A stretch of 64,000 bases of DNA from Marinibium conchae (GCF_015595035.1 NZ_JADNRN010000001.1:1302001-1366000), one strand, 5' to 3'. Shown: positions 21,352-31,454, counted from the stretch's first letter. Numbers and translations are program-made. Notes: generated by a model not told the origin, from the sequence alone.

Positions 21352-22812
21352 ATGTCGAAATATAAAGTTTGTAAACGACTAATCATCGCCTTAGTTGCTG
21401 CTTTGCCCTTTGCAATAGGCGCACAGAGTAGTGATATCAATAAGAATCAATTACCAGAAATTGGCGTGGTTGCATCCGATACATTAACCATTGAAAAGGA
21501 ATTGTTGGTCGGAAAGGCGATAATGCGCCAACTTCGAGGGCAAGCGCCTATAATTCATGATCCCGTACTGAACGAATATATTCAGGACTTAGGGAATAAA
21601 CTGGTTATCGAGTCAGATAATGCTAAGTTTCCATTTACCTTTTTTACGCTGAATAATCCTACGATAAATGCTTTTGCATTTTTCGGTGGACATATCGGTA
21701 TACATTCAGGATTGATCACACAAGCTGATACTGAAAGCGAACTTGCCTCAGTTTTTGCTCACGAAATTGCTCACGTCACCCAGCGGCATTTAGCGCGCTC
21801 AAGTCAAGCACAAAAACGCAGTGCGCCTTTGCAAATAGCCTCCCTGATTGGCGGGATATTGCTGGCCATGGCCAACCCTGAAGCTGGAATAGCTGCCATA
21901 AGCGCGGGAAATGCCGGCGCAGCCCAAAGCCGAATTAATTATACTCGTAGCATGGAGCAAGAAGCTGACAATATCGGCATAAGTATGCTCGCCAGAGCCG
22001 GTTTTGATCCAAAGGGAGCACCCGCATTTTTTGGCAAATTAGCGGTACAAGCAAGAGGGAGAAGTAACGAGTTAGCGTTCTTGCAAACTCACCCTATTCC
22101 CGAAAATAGAATATCTGAAACGCGTGCAAGAGCGTCAACCTATGGTGACCGACGGATTGCTCCTAGCTTAAATTTCCAGCTTGCTAAAGCTCGAATTATA
22201 GCTCGCTATGAAGGGAATGCTCAGCGCAATATCAACTATTTCGCCTATCAATTACAAAACCAAAACTATGTGCTTCGAGAGGCCGCCATGTATGGTTTGG
22301 CACTTTCATATTTTGATGCCGAAAGTTATGCCTCTGCAAACCAATTACTCTCTGAGCTGCTTGCTAATGATAACGAAAACCTATTTTATTTAGACGCACT
22401 TACCGATGTGTTAATAGCACAAGACACTCCTGATAAAGCAATCGAGTTACTCAAGCCGATTTGGCAATTGAAACCCAAAAACAAAGTACTCTCGTTGAAT
22501 CTTGCTAATGCCATGATAAAAAACCAAGACTTTGCACCTGCAATACAGATCTTACGCGACATCCTCCTTGTCGAGCCAGAGCATTATTTATCGTATTCTC
22601 TGCTAGTTGATGCGTATCGAGGCACGGGGCAAAAAAGAGAAATGTATAAGGCAAATGCAGAAATTTATGGCCTTGTATTAGCCTACCCCCAAGCAATAGA
22701 TGAATTGAACTTTGCCTACAATGAGACGGGCGAAGACTTTTTGGAAAAGCAAAGAATAAAAGCTCGTATCGAGCAATTCAGGAGCCAAATGATTAGCTTA
22801 GAGCGGTTATAG
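21352..22812 (+). CDS. bepA: Periplasmic metalloprotease/chaperone BepA (M48 plus TPR)
   Basis: From the ATG at 21352 the product is 486 residues, as in E. coli BepA (487), and begins with a signal peptide ending near AIGAQS. The M48 zinc site HEIAH is at about 137-141, with the third ligand in the SMEQEAD segment. The C-terminal half is TPR repeats. BepA maintains LptD assembly at the BAM complex and degrades stalled LptD. An upstream ATG at 21307 would bury the signal peptide. It is convergent with, and abuts, the next gene. Confidence 0.93.
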   Translation: MSKYKVCKRLIIALVAALPFAIGAQSSDINKNQLPEIGVVASDTLTIEKELLVGKAIMRQLRGQAPIIHDPVLNEYIQDLGNKLVIESDNAKFPFTFFTLNNPTINAFAFFGGHIGIHSGLITQADTESELASVFAHEIAHVTQRHLARSSQAQKRSAPLQIASLIGGILLAMANPEAGIAAISAGNAGAAQSRINYTRSMEQEADNIGISMLARAGFDPKGAPAFFGKLAVQARGRSNELAFLQTHPIPENRISETRARASTYGDRRIAPSLNFQLAKARIIARYEGNAQRNINYFAYQLQNQNYVLREAAMYGLALSYFDAESYASANQLLSELLANDNENLFYLDALTDVLIAQDTPDKAIELLKPIWQLKPKNKVLSLNLANAMIKNQDFAPAIQILRDILLVEPEHYLSYSLLVDAYRGTGQKREMYKANAEIYGLVLAYPQAIDELNFAYNETGEDFLEKQRIKARIEQFRSQMISLERL

Positions 22813-23304
22813 TTAATTAGTATTGGCTGCAGAAATGGCCTCTTGAAGTGACCTAGCGCTTTGCTCACCGAGCAATTGCCCTGCGAGACTACCGTCAGGC
22901 CGGATCAGGTAAGTAGCGGGTAAATATTTAGGAAGCTCAAATGGTAAAGCAGTATCAACATCAGTAATCAGCGGAAATTGTATATCATATTTATCGGCAA
23001 TTAACTGCAATTCATGGTCTTGCATGGCGTCGTAACTCACTCCAAACAACTTGATCTTAGTATTATCAGCAAGCGCTTTTTCTTGAAAATGATTGAGCTC
23101 CGGAATTTCTCGCAAACAAGGAGCACACCATTCTGCAAAATAATTGACAACGATCCAGTTTCCCTCAAGTTCATTGAATGTGTAAGTTGAACCATCTAAG
23201 GTCGCAAAATCGTACTTAGTATAATATTGAATGGATATTCCGGCAGTAAGTGCAAGAAGGCCAGCAGATAAATAAAGTATGATTTTTTTCATTTTCTTGT
23301 CCAT
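22813..23304 (-). CDS. TlpA/ResA-like membrane-anchored thioredoxin
   Basis: 163 residues: an N-terminal membrane anchor (about 6-24) and a periplasmic thioredoxin fold with active site C-A-P-C in YFAEWCAPC and a late cis-proline (LPATYLI). Such proteins reduce specific periplasmic disulfides, often for cytochrome c maturation or as general reductants; the partner cannot be told from the neighbours. A second ATG four codons in (23292), with GGA six bases upstream, may be the real start. Its stop abuts the bepA stop on the other strand. Confidence 0.85.
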   Translation of the reverse strand: MDKKMKKIILYLSAGLLALTAGISIQYYTKYDFATLDGSTYTFNELEGNWIVVNYFAEWCAPCLREIPELNHFQEKALADNTKIKLFGVSYDAMQDHELQLIADKYDIQFPLITDVDTALPFELPKYLPATYLIRPDGSLAGQLLGEQSARSLQEAISAANTN

Positions 23305-23384
23305 GCATCATTGGCTGCGTGTGCACCTTGCAACCTGATTATGTTATTGTTTTAAGAGATTAACAGATACCTAAGGAAATTTGC

Positions 23385-23750
23385 ATGTCTGTATTTGAAA
23401 AAGCCACGTTACTGCACAACCCTCGTTGTAGTAAAAGTAGGCAAGCCGTCGAATTTTTACAACAAAACAATGTTAAATTTGATACCCGTGAATATTTGAA
23501 AGTTCCGCTTAGCAAAGAGGAAATTAACTATATTTTTGAAGCGTCCGGGCTTGATCACGCTGCAATGATGATTAGGACTAAAGAGAAAGAGTACAAAGAA
23601 GCTGGTTTGTCTCAAGATTCATCGTCAGAGAGTATTTTACAAGCCATCGAGACCTATCCAAAACTCATAGAGCGGCCAATTTTGTTGATCAAGGGGCAAG
23701 CTGCTATCGGGCGACCACTAGATAATATTGCGGCACTTATAAATTCCTAA
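23385..23750 (+). CDS. ArsC-like glutaredoxin-family protein (YfgD)
   Basis: 121 residues of the ArsC/Spx fold with the active-site cysteine at residue 15 (NPRCSKSR) and a thioredoxin-like core. The family includes arsenate reductases, but this YfgD type next to wrbA has no arsenic genes around it, so arsenate reduction is uncertain. A strong AAGGA ribosome binding site precedes the ATG. It starts the arsC-wrbA-DUF2069 run seen in many gammaproteobacteria. Confidence 0.88.
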   Translation: MSVFEKATLLHNPRCSKSRQAVEFLQQNNVKFDTREYLKVPLSKEEINYIFEASGLDHAAMMIRTKEKEYKEAGLSQDSSSESILQAIETYPKLIERPILLIKGQAAIGRPLDNIAALINS

Positions 23751-23782
23751 ACATCAAACAAACCGCCACCTGAGAGTGATTA

Positions 23783-24391
23783 ATGTCAGATAAAAACAGC
23801 GTTAAACTCCTTATTCTTTATTACAGCCGTCACGGCATTACCGAAGAATTAGCCAAGACCATAGCGATGGGAGCGCAAAGCACTGGAGCATCAGTTTCAA
23901 TACGCACAGTACCAGATATCTCAGCCAACAATGAAGCTGTAGAGCCCTCTGTGCCGCGCTCCGGCGTGAGTTATGCAAGCTTAAATGACTTGGTAGAATG
24001 TGATGGTTTGGCACTGGGTAGTCCGACCCATTTTGGCAACATGGCCGCTCCAATGAAATATTTTATAGATAGCACCAGCCAACAATGGTTAAAAGGCACA
24101 TTAATAGACAAGCCTGCTTGCGTGTTTTCTAGCACATCAAGTTTGCATGGCGGTCAAGAGTCAACACTATTAAGCATGATGTTGCCGCTATTTCACCAAG
24201 GTATGTTGGTATTCGGTTTGCCCTATTCTGAACCTGGCTTGCATAAAACTGAATTCGGTGGAACGCCGTACGGGGCCACTGCAGTTAGTAGGCCAGACAA
24301 AAATACGCTGTCGGCTATCGAGAAAGAGTTGGCTTACGCTCAAGGTAAACGATTGGCCAAATTGGCACTTAAGTATAAGGAAACACGCTAA
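23783..24391 (+). CDS. wrbA: Flavodoxin-like NAD(P)H:quinone oxidoreductase WrbA
   Basis: 202 residues. The flavodoxin phosphate loop YYSRHGITEELA, the central GSPTHFGNMAAPMK and the SSTSSLHGGQE loop identify WrbA. It binds FMN and carries out two-electron quinone reduction, protecting against redox cycling. It overlaps the next gene by one base (TAATG). Confidence 0.93.
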   Translation: MSDKNSVKLLILYYSRHGITEELAKTIAMGAQSTGASVSIRTVPDISANNEAVEPSVPRSGVSYASLNDLVECDGLALGSPTHFGNMAAPMKYFIDSTSQQWLKGTLIDKPACVFSSTSSLHGGQESTLLSMMLPLFHQGMLVFGLPYSEPGLHKTEFGGTPYGATAVSRPDKNTLSAIEKELAYAQGKRLAKLALKYKETR

Positions 24392-24837
24392 TGCAAAGCG
24401 CTACCACAGCTATGTCAGTAAAGGTCAAGAGATTACGGTATCTAGCATTAGGGTCGCATATCGCGCTTCTGGGCTGGATGATAACTTGGTATTTTATTTT
24501 ACCCCTTGAAAACGATTATTCCACTTTATTTAAATTAGCTTTCTATATCCTCCCGCTGTTATTACCACTCTACGGTATTGTGCAAGGAAAACCTTACACC
24601 CATGCGTGGGCTAGTTTTATTGTGTTACTGTACTTTTTGCACAGTATCACGGTCTTATATGCAGAGCCTTCACTTATGTGGCTCGCTGCAGTCGAACTTA
24701 TTTTGGCAAGTGCCATGTTTATAGGCTGTAGCGCCTTTGCTAGATTGAGGGGTCAAGAGCTCGGTACCGGACTGCCGAAACTTAAGAGTGTTATGGAGGA
24801 CGAAAAGAGACTATTTGAGGGAGATAACGATGCATAA
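24391..24837 (+). CDS. DUF2069 family membrane protein
   Basis: 148 residues with four predicted membrane segments (about 19-37, 43-60, 68-87, 95-115) and a charged C-terminal tail. It matches the DUF2069 family that sits between wrbA and hda in many gammaproteobacteria; the function is unknown. It is coupled to wrbA by a one-base overlap and overlaps the lipoprotein gene by 8 bases. Confidence 0.8.
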   Translation: MQSATTAMSVKVKRLRYLALGSHIALLGWMITWYFILPLENDYSTLFKLAFYILPLLLPLYGIVQGKPYTHAWASFIVLLYFLHSITVLYAEPSLMWLAAVELILASAMFIGCSAFARLRGQELGTGLPKLKSVMEDEKRLFEGDNDA

Positions 24838-26800
24838 ATCGATATTTGTTGTAAGCACATTGTTAGTATTGAGCGCTTGCGGTGGCTCTTCGGATTCGAG
24901 CTCGCCGAGTAATCGCCCCTCTCTTCCCCCAGCGGTGGTTACTGATAGTGTCGGAGAGCTTGCGCCGATACTTTCTCAAGGGAATATTTCTCTCTACGGC
25001 GACACCAGTTTTGTCACAGGTGGTTCCTATGGTTTCGCTATTACCACGAATAACAGTGATTTAATTACATCCGTCAATTGGCAACAAATATCGGGGCCTG
25101 CACTTACGGTGCTAGCACCTCATTCTCAAACAATTGGCTTCGATACTCCTGAAGCGGGCGATTATGCCTTTCGTATCAACGTAACAACGACCAGCGCTAA
25201 CTTATCATTTGACCATGAGTTTTCGGTAGAGGCGAATACCCTACCAATCGCCAATGTCCGACTTGACCATACCGTAACCGAAAGAGCAAAGGTCAGCCTT
25301 CGTGTTGGCGCAAACGGGAATGATATTAGTACAGCAAGCGTGCGTTGGAGTCAGGTAGCTGGTCCACAGGTTTTAGAGTTTAGTCAAGGTCAAACGACAC
25401 CAAGTTTCCTTACCTTTAATTTACCTGAAGTGACCAAAGACGAGTTGATTCAAATCCGAGCCGAACTTACTTTTAGCGACGGCTCTACTAGCGTTGACGA
25501 TAGTTTTATCACGATCAAAAATGCACAAATATCTGACAACGCCTATTTGCCCAGCATCGGAGTTGTGGCAAGCCAAGATATGTTCTCGTTCAATCCTAAC
25601 TCTCCCTACAAAGACGCTATTGAAAGCTGTGTTTATAACAATACTCTTTCGTCAACATGTAATTTCGGGACCTTGCCTCTTCTTGGTCAAGTTAACATGA
25701 CACCAAGTGTCGAAGATATATTGGATCGCACTCTAGTATCACATGAATGGATGGGATTACGTTTTAAGGAATATCTGGAAAGATCAGTTGCCGGCCCCGA
25801 CATGCTCAACTTACTACGAGGCGTTACTGCGGTTGTCATTTCGTACGATATTCGCCCGTCTTTCTATTGGACAGCGACTGGCGCCATCTATTTGGATGCC
25901 CGTAATTTTTGGGTCACAGCGGAAGAGCGCGATACTCTCAATGAAGCGCCAGATTTTAGGAGTAATTTCGGTAGCGATCTCCAATTTGGTGTATTTTGGC
26001 GTTATGTTAAAGATAATCAGCCATATATGCCTGGTCAGCGTTTCTCTATTAACGCTAGAGAGTCACGAAGTTTTGAGGTACTTGAAGCTGATATATCGTG
26101 GTTGATGTATCACGAATTAGGGCATGCTAATGACTTTTTTCCACCAAGCTCCTGGAGCTCACTGAGTGCGAACCAAGACCCTCGTTCTTATTTTCAGAAC
26201 AATACTGCGAATTCATCTGCAATGATCGAGAGTTTCCCTCTGACCTCTGTGCAAATGAAAGCACTGGCTCAAGTCAGTTTTGCGGGCGAAGATGCCAATG
26301 CAAGTCAAAGAAACTATGATGCGAGTGATATTCAGAACTTTTTCGAGCCTGATATTTCCCCTTCCTACTACTCTTACCTGAATGAGCGTGAGGACTATGC
26401 GACACTTTTTGAGCGTTTCATGATGCAATATCGTTTAGGCGCTTCCGCCGATATCGGCATTATTAATGTAAATAATAATCCAAATTTTGCTGTCACTTGG
26501 GGTCAGCGTGATCGTTTTAATTTGCCTTCGTTACAAGGCAGAACTCGATTTACCGTAAATAGGGTTTACCCCGAATTGGGCGATGTATCAGCCATTCAAC
26601 AAGAACAGCTTCCAGCGCCTGTTCTATTGCGCTCAGGCGTAGCATGGAATAGTAATTTTGATTTATCGGCAGCCGAAAACAATACATTATTACAGAGTGA
26701 CGCAGCGCTCAAAAAAGACGCTAAGCAGCTGAGCGATACATGGTATCTCCTGGAAGATGGACACCATCATAAGCGTGGCCCGACAATAAATCATAAGTAG
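24830..26800 (+). CDS. Large lipoprotein with Ig-like repeats and HExxH metalloprotease motif
   Basis: 656 residues from the ATG at 24830, which has GAGGGAG upstream; the frame extends to 24788 but only this start exposes the lipoprotein signal (lipobox LSAC, cysteine at about 17). A serine/proline-rich linker leads into two beta-rich repeats (about 45-130 and 135-240), each with a W-x-Q-(I/V)-x-G-P core like REJ/PKD/Ig-fold modules. The C-terminal domain holds the zinc motif HELGH at about 428-432 and a downstream EDYATLFE (about 521-528) that could supply the third ligand. I do not recognise a named family. It overlaps DUF2069 and converges on hda. Confidence 0.75.
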   Translation: MHKSIFVVSTLLVLSACGGSSDSSSPSNRPSLPPAVVTDSVGELAPILSQGNISLYGDTSFVTGGSYGFAITTNNSDLITSVNWQQISGPALTVLAPHSQTIGFDTPEAGDYAFRINVTTTSANLSFDHEFSVEANTLPIANVRLDHTVTERAKVSLRVGANGNDISTASVRWSQVAGPQVLEFSQGQTTPSFLTFNLPEVTKDELIQIRAELTFSDGSTSVDDSFITIKNAQISDNAYLPSIGVVASQDMFSFNPNSPYKDAIESCVYNNTLSSTCNFGTLPLLGQVNMTPSVEDILDRTLVSHEWMGLRFKEYLERSVAGPDMLNLLRGVTAVVISYDIRPSFYWTATGAIYLDARNFWVTAEERDTLNEAPDFRSNFGSDLQFGVFWRYVKDNQPYMPGQRFSINARESRSFEVLEADISWLMYHELGHANDFFPPSSWSSLSANQDPRSYFQNNTANSSAMIESFPLTSVQMKALAQVSFAGEDANASQRNYDASDIQNFFEPDISPSYYSYLNEREDYATLFERFMMQYRLGASADIGIINVNNNPNFAVTWGQRDRFNLPSLQGRTRFTVNRVYPELGDVSAIQQEQLPAPVLLRSGVAWNSNFDLSAAENNTLLQSDAALKKDAKQLSDTWYLLEDGHHHKRGPTINHK

Positions 26801-26820
26801 TCAACGCTATATTGATAATG

Positions 26821-27522
26821 TTAAAGAGAAAGGGCCTCTTTTATAAAGGGGATAGTTAGTTTTCTTTTAGCTTGCAGCGATTTTTCGTCAAGCTCGATGA
26901 CTAGGCTCATCAAGGTGGTGAGCTTACGCTCGCTTCGAGATAAAATAAACCGTAGAGACTCATCATTTATTTTAAGACCTCGCTCACTAAGGCGTCGAGC
27001 AAGAATTCGCAGTAATACATCATCGCTGTGCTTGGCTAACTGAAAAACGATGCCCCAACTTAGCCTTGATATAAGATCTGGAAGAGTTAAACCGATAACC
27101 GTAGGGCTAGCCTGCCCCGCGATTATTATCCTACACTTAGCTCCTTCTAAGGCCTGATTAATGAGATCAAATATCGCGACCTCCCATTCTTTGGAGCCCG
27201 AAATGGCATCAATATTGTCAATACACACTAGTGAATTACTAACCATGCCGTCAATAACCTGCGTTGGCATGGCTTTGATCTCAGCCATATCGAGATACAT
27301 TACATCCTCATTTTGACTTCTTAGCGCATGACATGCCGAATACAACAGGTGTGACTTTCCTGCCCCTGACGTTCCGTGCAAATAAAACAAGGGTTTTTGC
27401 ACTGAGAGCATATTCTCATTCAGAAAGCCCAAAAGATGTTCGACTAGATGCTCGTTACCCTCTTCGTAAAAAGTGTCAAAGGTTTCATTGTCGACCAACG
27501 AAACCGGAAGGCTTAACTGCAA
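26821..27522 (-). CDS. hda: DnaA regulatory inactivator Hda
   Basis: 233 residues, AAA+ only. The N-terminus MQLSLP carries the QL-x-LP beta-clamp-binding motif; Walker A is at about 50-57 (GTSGAGKS) and Walker B is VCIDNIDAI. Hda on the sliding clamp stimulates ATP hydrolysis by DnaA after initiation. The start lies one base after the DUF2066 stop, so they are coupled; DUF2066-hda next to purM is conserved in gammaproteobacteria. Confidence 0.95.
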   Translation of the reverse strand: MQLSLPVSLVDNETFDTFYEEGNEHLVEHLLGFLNENMLSVQKPLFYLHGTSGAGKSHLLYSACHALRSQNEDVMYLDMAEIKAMPTQVIDGMVSNSLVCIDNIDAISGSKEWEVAIFDLINQALEGAKCRIIIAGQASPTVIGLTLPDLISRLSWGIVFQLAKHSDDVLLRILARRLSERGLKINDESLRFILSRSERKLTTLMSLVIELDEKSLQAKRKLTIPFIKEALSL

Positions 27523-27523
27523 A

Positions 27524-28591
27524 TCACTTTCCTCTCACTCTGTAACTAATCGTTCCGGAGATATCATTAGCATTTTCTGCTTTTATCAACCGACTCTCTA
27601 GTGAAAGAATGGCATTAACTTGATCAGCGTCTACCCTGCTTTTTATGCGAAAAATTGAGATATCACGCTCTTGCGAACTAAGCTCTACTGAATCAGTCAC
27701 GGTCAATGACTTCAGAATATCAAGAACTGAATGATATTGTTTCAAGGATGTCACGTTAGAGACTTTTATAATGATGTCTTGTAAAGCCATATCAGCATTG
27801 ATATCCACAGCGTAGGCCTGAGCCATCTGATCAGCATACAAACTAATGAACTCGATTATCGTAGACAGAGTGTCTTTTCCAACAACCTCGCCCGTGCGAA
27901 GTGTTTTACCATTCGTCACAAAATACGACAATATCACTTGCTCGGTCGCGCTTACATCATCAAACCCGACACCCACCTTTGCACCTATTACGTAATTTGT
28001 GCCATATCTGAGTGATTGGTTATAAATTGTCGAAGAGTAGAGGTTCCATACATCGTTTGTAGACACATTCATACTATCATTGAGGTCACCGATAGGAACA
28101 ATCAGCTCAATACCTCTCTGATAACTAGCGTCTCTGATGCCATCAATAAGTGCGTTATCGATAGTTTGCGTAAGCAATGCTTTTTGTTTGGTCGCGTCGT
28201 CCTCAACAGCAAGCCACATAATACTTGTTGGCCTTCGGGCTCCCCAAACCGGCAACAATTCTGCGCGAAGAAGATCGACAATTGCAGATTGATTAAATTC
28301 GGCAAGATAAAAAAGCGATTGACCTTCTTGCTCATAAGAACTGGAAATTAAATACTGCTCAAAGTTTGTCGCCGCCCTGCGTATGACTAAATTATCAGCA
28401 CTTCGCTTTGTGCCGCTCATTTTGACAACCGCTTGTAAAAAAGCTCTTTTTCCGGCGCTTTTCTGCGAACTCAACGACTGATCAGCGACAGGCACTCGAC
28501 CTTCGTTTAAGTGTGTTACTTGAGCATCTGCGACACCAACTAAAAAACAAGTAATGTAAAGACTAAACAGTATCTTTGATATTAATTTCAA
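27524..28591 (-). CDS. DUF2066 family periplasmic protein
   Basis: About 355 residues with an N-terminal signal sequence (hydrophobic [17 protein letters not shown], then QVTHL) and the DUF2066 body with conserved KMSGT and W-x-AVEDD segments. Function unknown. The start is uncertain. A TTG at 28589-28591 puts the signal peptide at the N-terminus and has AAGGA 11 bases upstream. An ATG at 28666 would add 25 charged residues in front of it. It is divergent from purM and upstream of hda. Confidence 0.8.
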   Translation of the reverse strand: MKLISKILFSLYITCFLVGVADAQVTHLNEGRVPVADQSLSSQKSAGKRAFLQAVVKMSGTKRSADNLVIRRAATNFEQYLISSSYEQEGQSLFYLAEFNQSAIVDLLRAELLPVWGARRPTSIMWLAVEDDATKQKALLTQTIDNALIDGIRDASYQRGIELIVPIGDLNDSMNVSTNDVWNLYSSTIYNQSLRYGTNYVIGAKVGVGFDDVSATEQVILSYFVTNGKTLRTGEVVGKDTLSTIIEFISLYADQMAQAYAVDINADMALQDIIIKVSNVTSLKQYHSVLDILKSLTVTDSVELSSQERDISIFRIKSRVDADQVNAILSLESRLIKAENANDISGTISYRVRGK

Positions 28592-28737
28592 AACGATATA
28601 TATCCTTCTATAAGCGCTATCTATTGTCCGCGATTTCTTGGCTTTTTGCATCTGATATTTTAACAAGCCGTATTTTTAATACCTTTTCCCTTTGTGAACT
28701 GATAAAATCTGCCTTCAAATTTTTCAGAGGAAAGCGC

Positions 28738-29781
28738 GTGACTGAACAAAGCAAACCACTTAGTTATAAAGATGCTGGCGTTGACATTGATGCCGGCAAT
28801 CAATTGGTAGAACGAATAAAATCGGTGACCAAAAAAACTCACCGTCCAGAAGTAAAAGGTGGCTTAGGTGGTTTTGGTGCTTTATGTTCTTTACCGACCA
28901 AGTATAAAGAGCCCCTTCTAGTGTCTGGAACAGACGGTGTTGGCACAAAACTCAGATTAGCAATGGACGAGAATAAACATACTGGTATTGGTATCGACCT
29001 AGTAGCCATGTGTGTTAATGATTTAATTGTTCAAGGTGCAGAGCCTTTGTTTTTTCTTGACTACTACGCAACGGGAAAACTCGATGTCGACACTGCAGCT
29101 ACTGTTGTAAGCAGTATCGGGGAAGGTTGTCTTCTATCAGGCTGTGCACTTATTGGTGGAGAAACCGCTGAAATGCCTGGTATGTACGATGGCGAAGACT
29201 ACGATGTAGCCGGTTTTTGTGTTGGCGTTGTCGAAGCTTCAAAGGTTATTGACGGCTCAAAGGTTGCTGCTGGAAACAAGCTCATTGCACTAGGCTCTAG
29301 TGGTCCACACTCAAATGGTTACTCTTTGATCAGAAAAATAATTGAAGTGAGCCAATTAGATACGAATACAATGCTCGGCGACAAAACTGTTTCTGAACAC
29401 CTTCTTGAACCAACTAGAATTTATGTCAAGTCAGTGCTGTCTGTGCTTGAAAAGTTTGAGCTAAATGCTATTTCTCACATTACAGGCGGTGGTTTTTGGG
29501 AGAATATTCCACGAGTTCTCCCTGATGATATGCAAGCGCAGATTGATGGCAACAGTTGGCAATGGCCAAGCATATTCAGTCTTTTGCAAGACAAAGGCCA
29601 TGTGACGACTCACGAAATGTATCGTACCTTTAATTGCGGCGTTGGTCTCGTTATTGCTGTTGACGCCGAAATCGCAGATGCAGTCACCAAAGCTTTTGTT
29701 GAACTTGGTGAAAATGCCTGGATCATCGGTTCAATTGCAGCTCGTGATGAGGGTCAAGAACAGGTTATTATTAATAACTAA
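28738..29781 (+). CDS. purM: Phosphoribosylformylglycinamidine cyclo-ligase (AIR synthetase)
   Basis: The GTG at 28738 with AGAGGAAA just upstream gives [21 protein letters not shown] and 347 residues, matching E. coli PurM (345). The open frame reaches back to 28576, but that part is unrelated. Motifs [18 protein letters not shown] and [10 protein letters not shown] are present. It closes the imidazole ring to give AIR. purN follows with a one-base overlap, as in E. coli. Confidence 0.97.
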   Translation: MTEQSKPLSYKDAGVDIDAGNQLVERIKSVTKKTHRPEVKGGLGGFGALCSLPTKYKEPLLVSGTDGVGTKLRLAMDENKHTGIGIDLVAMCVNDLIVQGAEPLFFLDYYATGKLDVDTAATVVSSIGEGCLLSGCALIGGETAEMPGMYDGEDYDVAGFCVGVVEASKVIDGSKVAAGNKLIALGSSGPHSNGYSLIRKIIEVSQLDTNTMLGDKTVSEHLLEPTRIYVKSVLSVLEKFELNAISHITGGGFWENIPRVLPDDMQAQIDGNSWQWPSIFSLLQDKGHVTTHEMYRTFNCGVGLVIAVDAEIADAVTKAFVELGENAWIIGSIAARDEGQEQVIINN

Positions 29782-30470
29782 TGACTAATTCTACTTCTAA
29801 ATCGGCGTCAATAAATAGCACTGTGGGAACACGTAGTCGCGTTGTTATTCTTGCATCAGGTAATGGTTCAAATGCGCAAGCTATTATTGACGCTTGTCAG
29901 TCAAATAAAGTCAGTGCCGACATCATAAAAGTAATTTCAAATATACCCTCTGCCTATGTTCTGACCCGAGCAGCGAATGCAGGCATCGATGCGCTTTGCA
30001 TCGATCACAAACGCTACCCCAACAGAGAGTCTTTCGACCTTGTTTTGGCCAAAGAGCTTGACTCTTTGCAAGCTGACGTTATTGTACTTGCAGGCTTTAT
30101 GCGAATACTGAGTGAAGGTTTTGTAAATCAATTTACCGGCAAATTATTGAACATTCATCCGTCTTTGCTGCCTAAGTATCCTGGCTTGAATACTCATCAA
30201 AGAGCACTTGATGCAAACGACGAAGAACATGGTACATCAGTGCACTTTGTGACGCCTGAATTGGATGGTGGCCCAGTGATATTGCAAGCTAAAGTGCCAA
30301 TATTCGAAAGTGATTCAGCCGATGATCTGGCACAGCGTGTACAAAGCCAAGAACACGAAATTTATCCAATAGTCGTTAATTGGTTGTGTTCAAAACGGGC
30401 GATACTAAAAAGCGATGGTGCTTACTTAGACGGAAAAAAATTACCGGAGTGCGGTTATGCTAGCGAATAG
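29781..30470 (+). CDS. purN: Phosphoribosylglycinamide formyltransferase
   Basis: 229 residues. The formyltransferase core begins at about residue 21 (VVILASGNGSNAQAII) and includes the catalytic Asn/His/Asp region NIHPSLLPKYPG ... HGTSVHFV. It uses 10-formyl-THF to formylate GAR. It carries an unusual polar N-terminal extension of about 20 residues, rich in Ser/Thr, compared with E. coli PurN. It is coupled to purM (TAATG) and overlaps the next gene by 14 bases. Confidence 0.96.
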   Translation: MTNSTSKSASINSTVGTRSRVVILASGNGSNAQAIIDACQSNKVSADIIKVISNIPSAYVLTRAANAGIDALCIDHKRYPNRESFDLVLAKELDSLQADVIVLAGFMRILSEGFVNQFTGKLLNIHPSLLPKYPGLNTHQRALDANDEEHGTSVHFVTPELDGGPVILQAKVPIFESDSADDLAQRVQSQEHEIYPIVVNWLCSKRAILKSDGAYLDGKKLPECGYASE

Positions 30471-31278
30471 ATGGGTCAATGGATTAGACACATTACAAAT
30501 AAGGTCAGTGTTTTCATTTATCTCTAAAAGCAAGCGCCTAGTTCTTTTAGGCCTTACGCTTTTCGGTTCTGCGCTTGCACTCTCATCGACCGCTGCTGCT
30601 TACACCGATGCTCGTGACACCTCAACAAAAACTGAAAAGCTAGGCTTTAATTTTCCGCAAAGCTTCGAGTCTAAATTTCATGCATTTCGGCATGACAAAA
30701 AGATTGGCAATGCTAGTTTACGGCTTTCCCAGTTATCCTCTACCGAATTTCAATTGAATTACGAATCAAAGGTGTCCCGCTACTTTTTATCTGACAAAAG
30801 AAGCGAAGAAACAGTATTTTCATACCAAGACAATCGCATAATGCCTGTAAGCTATACATTTCATCGCAAGGGAACCGGCCCCAATAAATCTCTCAAAGTG
30901 ACCTTCGATAGCAAAGAGAAGATAATTAAAATTGATGACCAAGAAGATCAAGTTTGGGAAGGTGAGTATGACAATCAACTATTTAGAATTGATATTTCTC
31001 GTCAACTAGCGCTAGGCAAATCAGCGTTTGACTACAAATTTTTAAATTATCGCGGACAAAAACGAGAATATAATATTGAAGTGGTCGAAACTGAATCCTT
31101 GGCACTTCCCTATGGCACTATTGACGCTGTTAAAGTAAAAGTTAATCGAGGCTCAAATAAACGACAAACCTACGCTTGGTTTGCCCCCTCTCTGGATTAC
31201 GTCTTGGTGCGTATTCAGCAATTCAAAGACGGCGAAGAACAAGGCGACATTAGATTATCCAGTTACAACAAACAATAA
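30457..31278 (+). CDS. DUF3108 family periplasmic protein
   Basis: 273 residues with a signal/anchor segment (about 28-48, LVLLGLTLFGSALALSSTAAA) followed by a beta-rich DUF3108 domain (FHAFRHDKKIG ... TYAWFAPSLDYVLVRI). Function unknown; the family is often found downstream of purN. The frame starts inside purN by 14 bases, so it is probably translated from the same message. Confidence 0.8.
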   Translation: MLANRWVNGLDTLQIRSVFSFISKSKRLVLLGLTLFGSALALSSTAAAYTDARDTSTKTEKLGFNFPQSFESKFHAFRHDKKIGNASLRLSQLSSTEFQLNYESKVSRYFLSDKRSEETVFSYQDNRIMPVSYTFHRKGTGPNKSLKVTFDSKEKIIKIDDQEDQVWEGEYDNQLFRIDISRQLALGKSAFDYKFLNYRGQKREYNIEVVETESLALPYGTIDAVKVKVNRGSNKRQTYAWFAPSLDYVLVRIQQFKDGEEQGDIRLSSYNKQ

Positions 31279-31387
31279 TTTAAAAAGCAACTCATCTAAA
31301 TCAGACTATACTCGTAAGAATACTCAAGCGGTAACGTCCCCGTCGTCAAGCTTTATGTGAACAGTTTATACGCTTGTAAAATGATAC

Positions 31388-31408
31388 AGAGGACAGGCGT
31401 CCTCTTTT
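31388..31408 (+). terminator. Terminator after the purM-purN-DUF3108 operon
   Basis: Short 7-base stem AGAGGAC / GTCCTCT with a 4-base loop, followed by a brief T-run. Modest strength, but well placed between DUF3108 and fadE. Confidence 0.6.
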
Positions 31409-31454
31409 ATTGCTATTTACTTGATCTTTTACATAGCAAGTAATAACGTAACTA

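Noticed and set aside
23385-23750. Arsenic resistance
   Set aside because: Only an ArsC-fold protein is present, with no arsR, arsB or acr3; its place beside wrbA is the conserved YfgD housekeeping location.
15997-31278. PurR operators before purC and purM
   Set aside because: I looked for the ACGCAAACGTTTGCGT palindrome and saw no convincing match near either gene.
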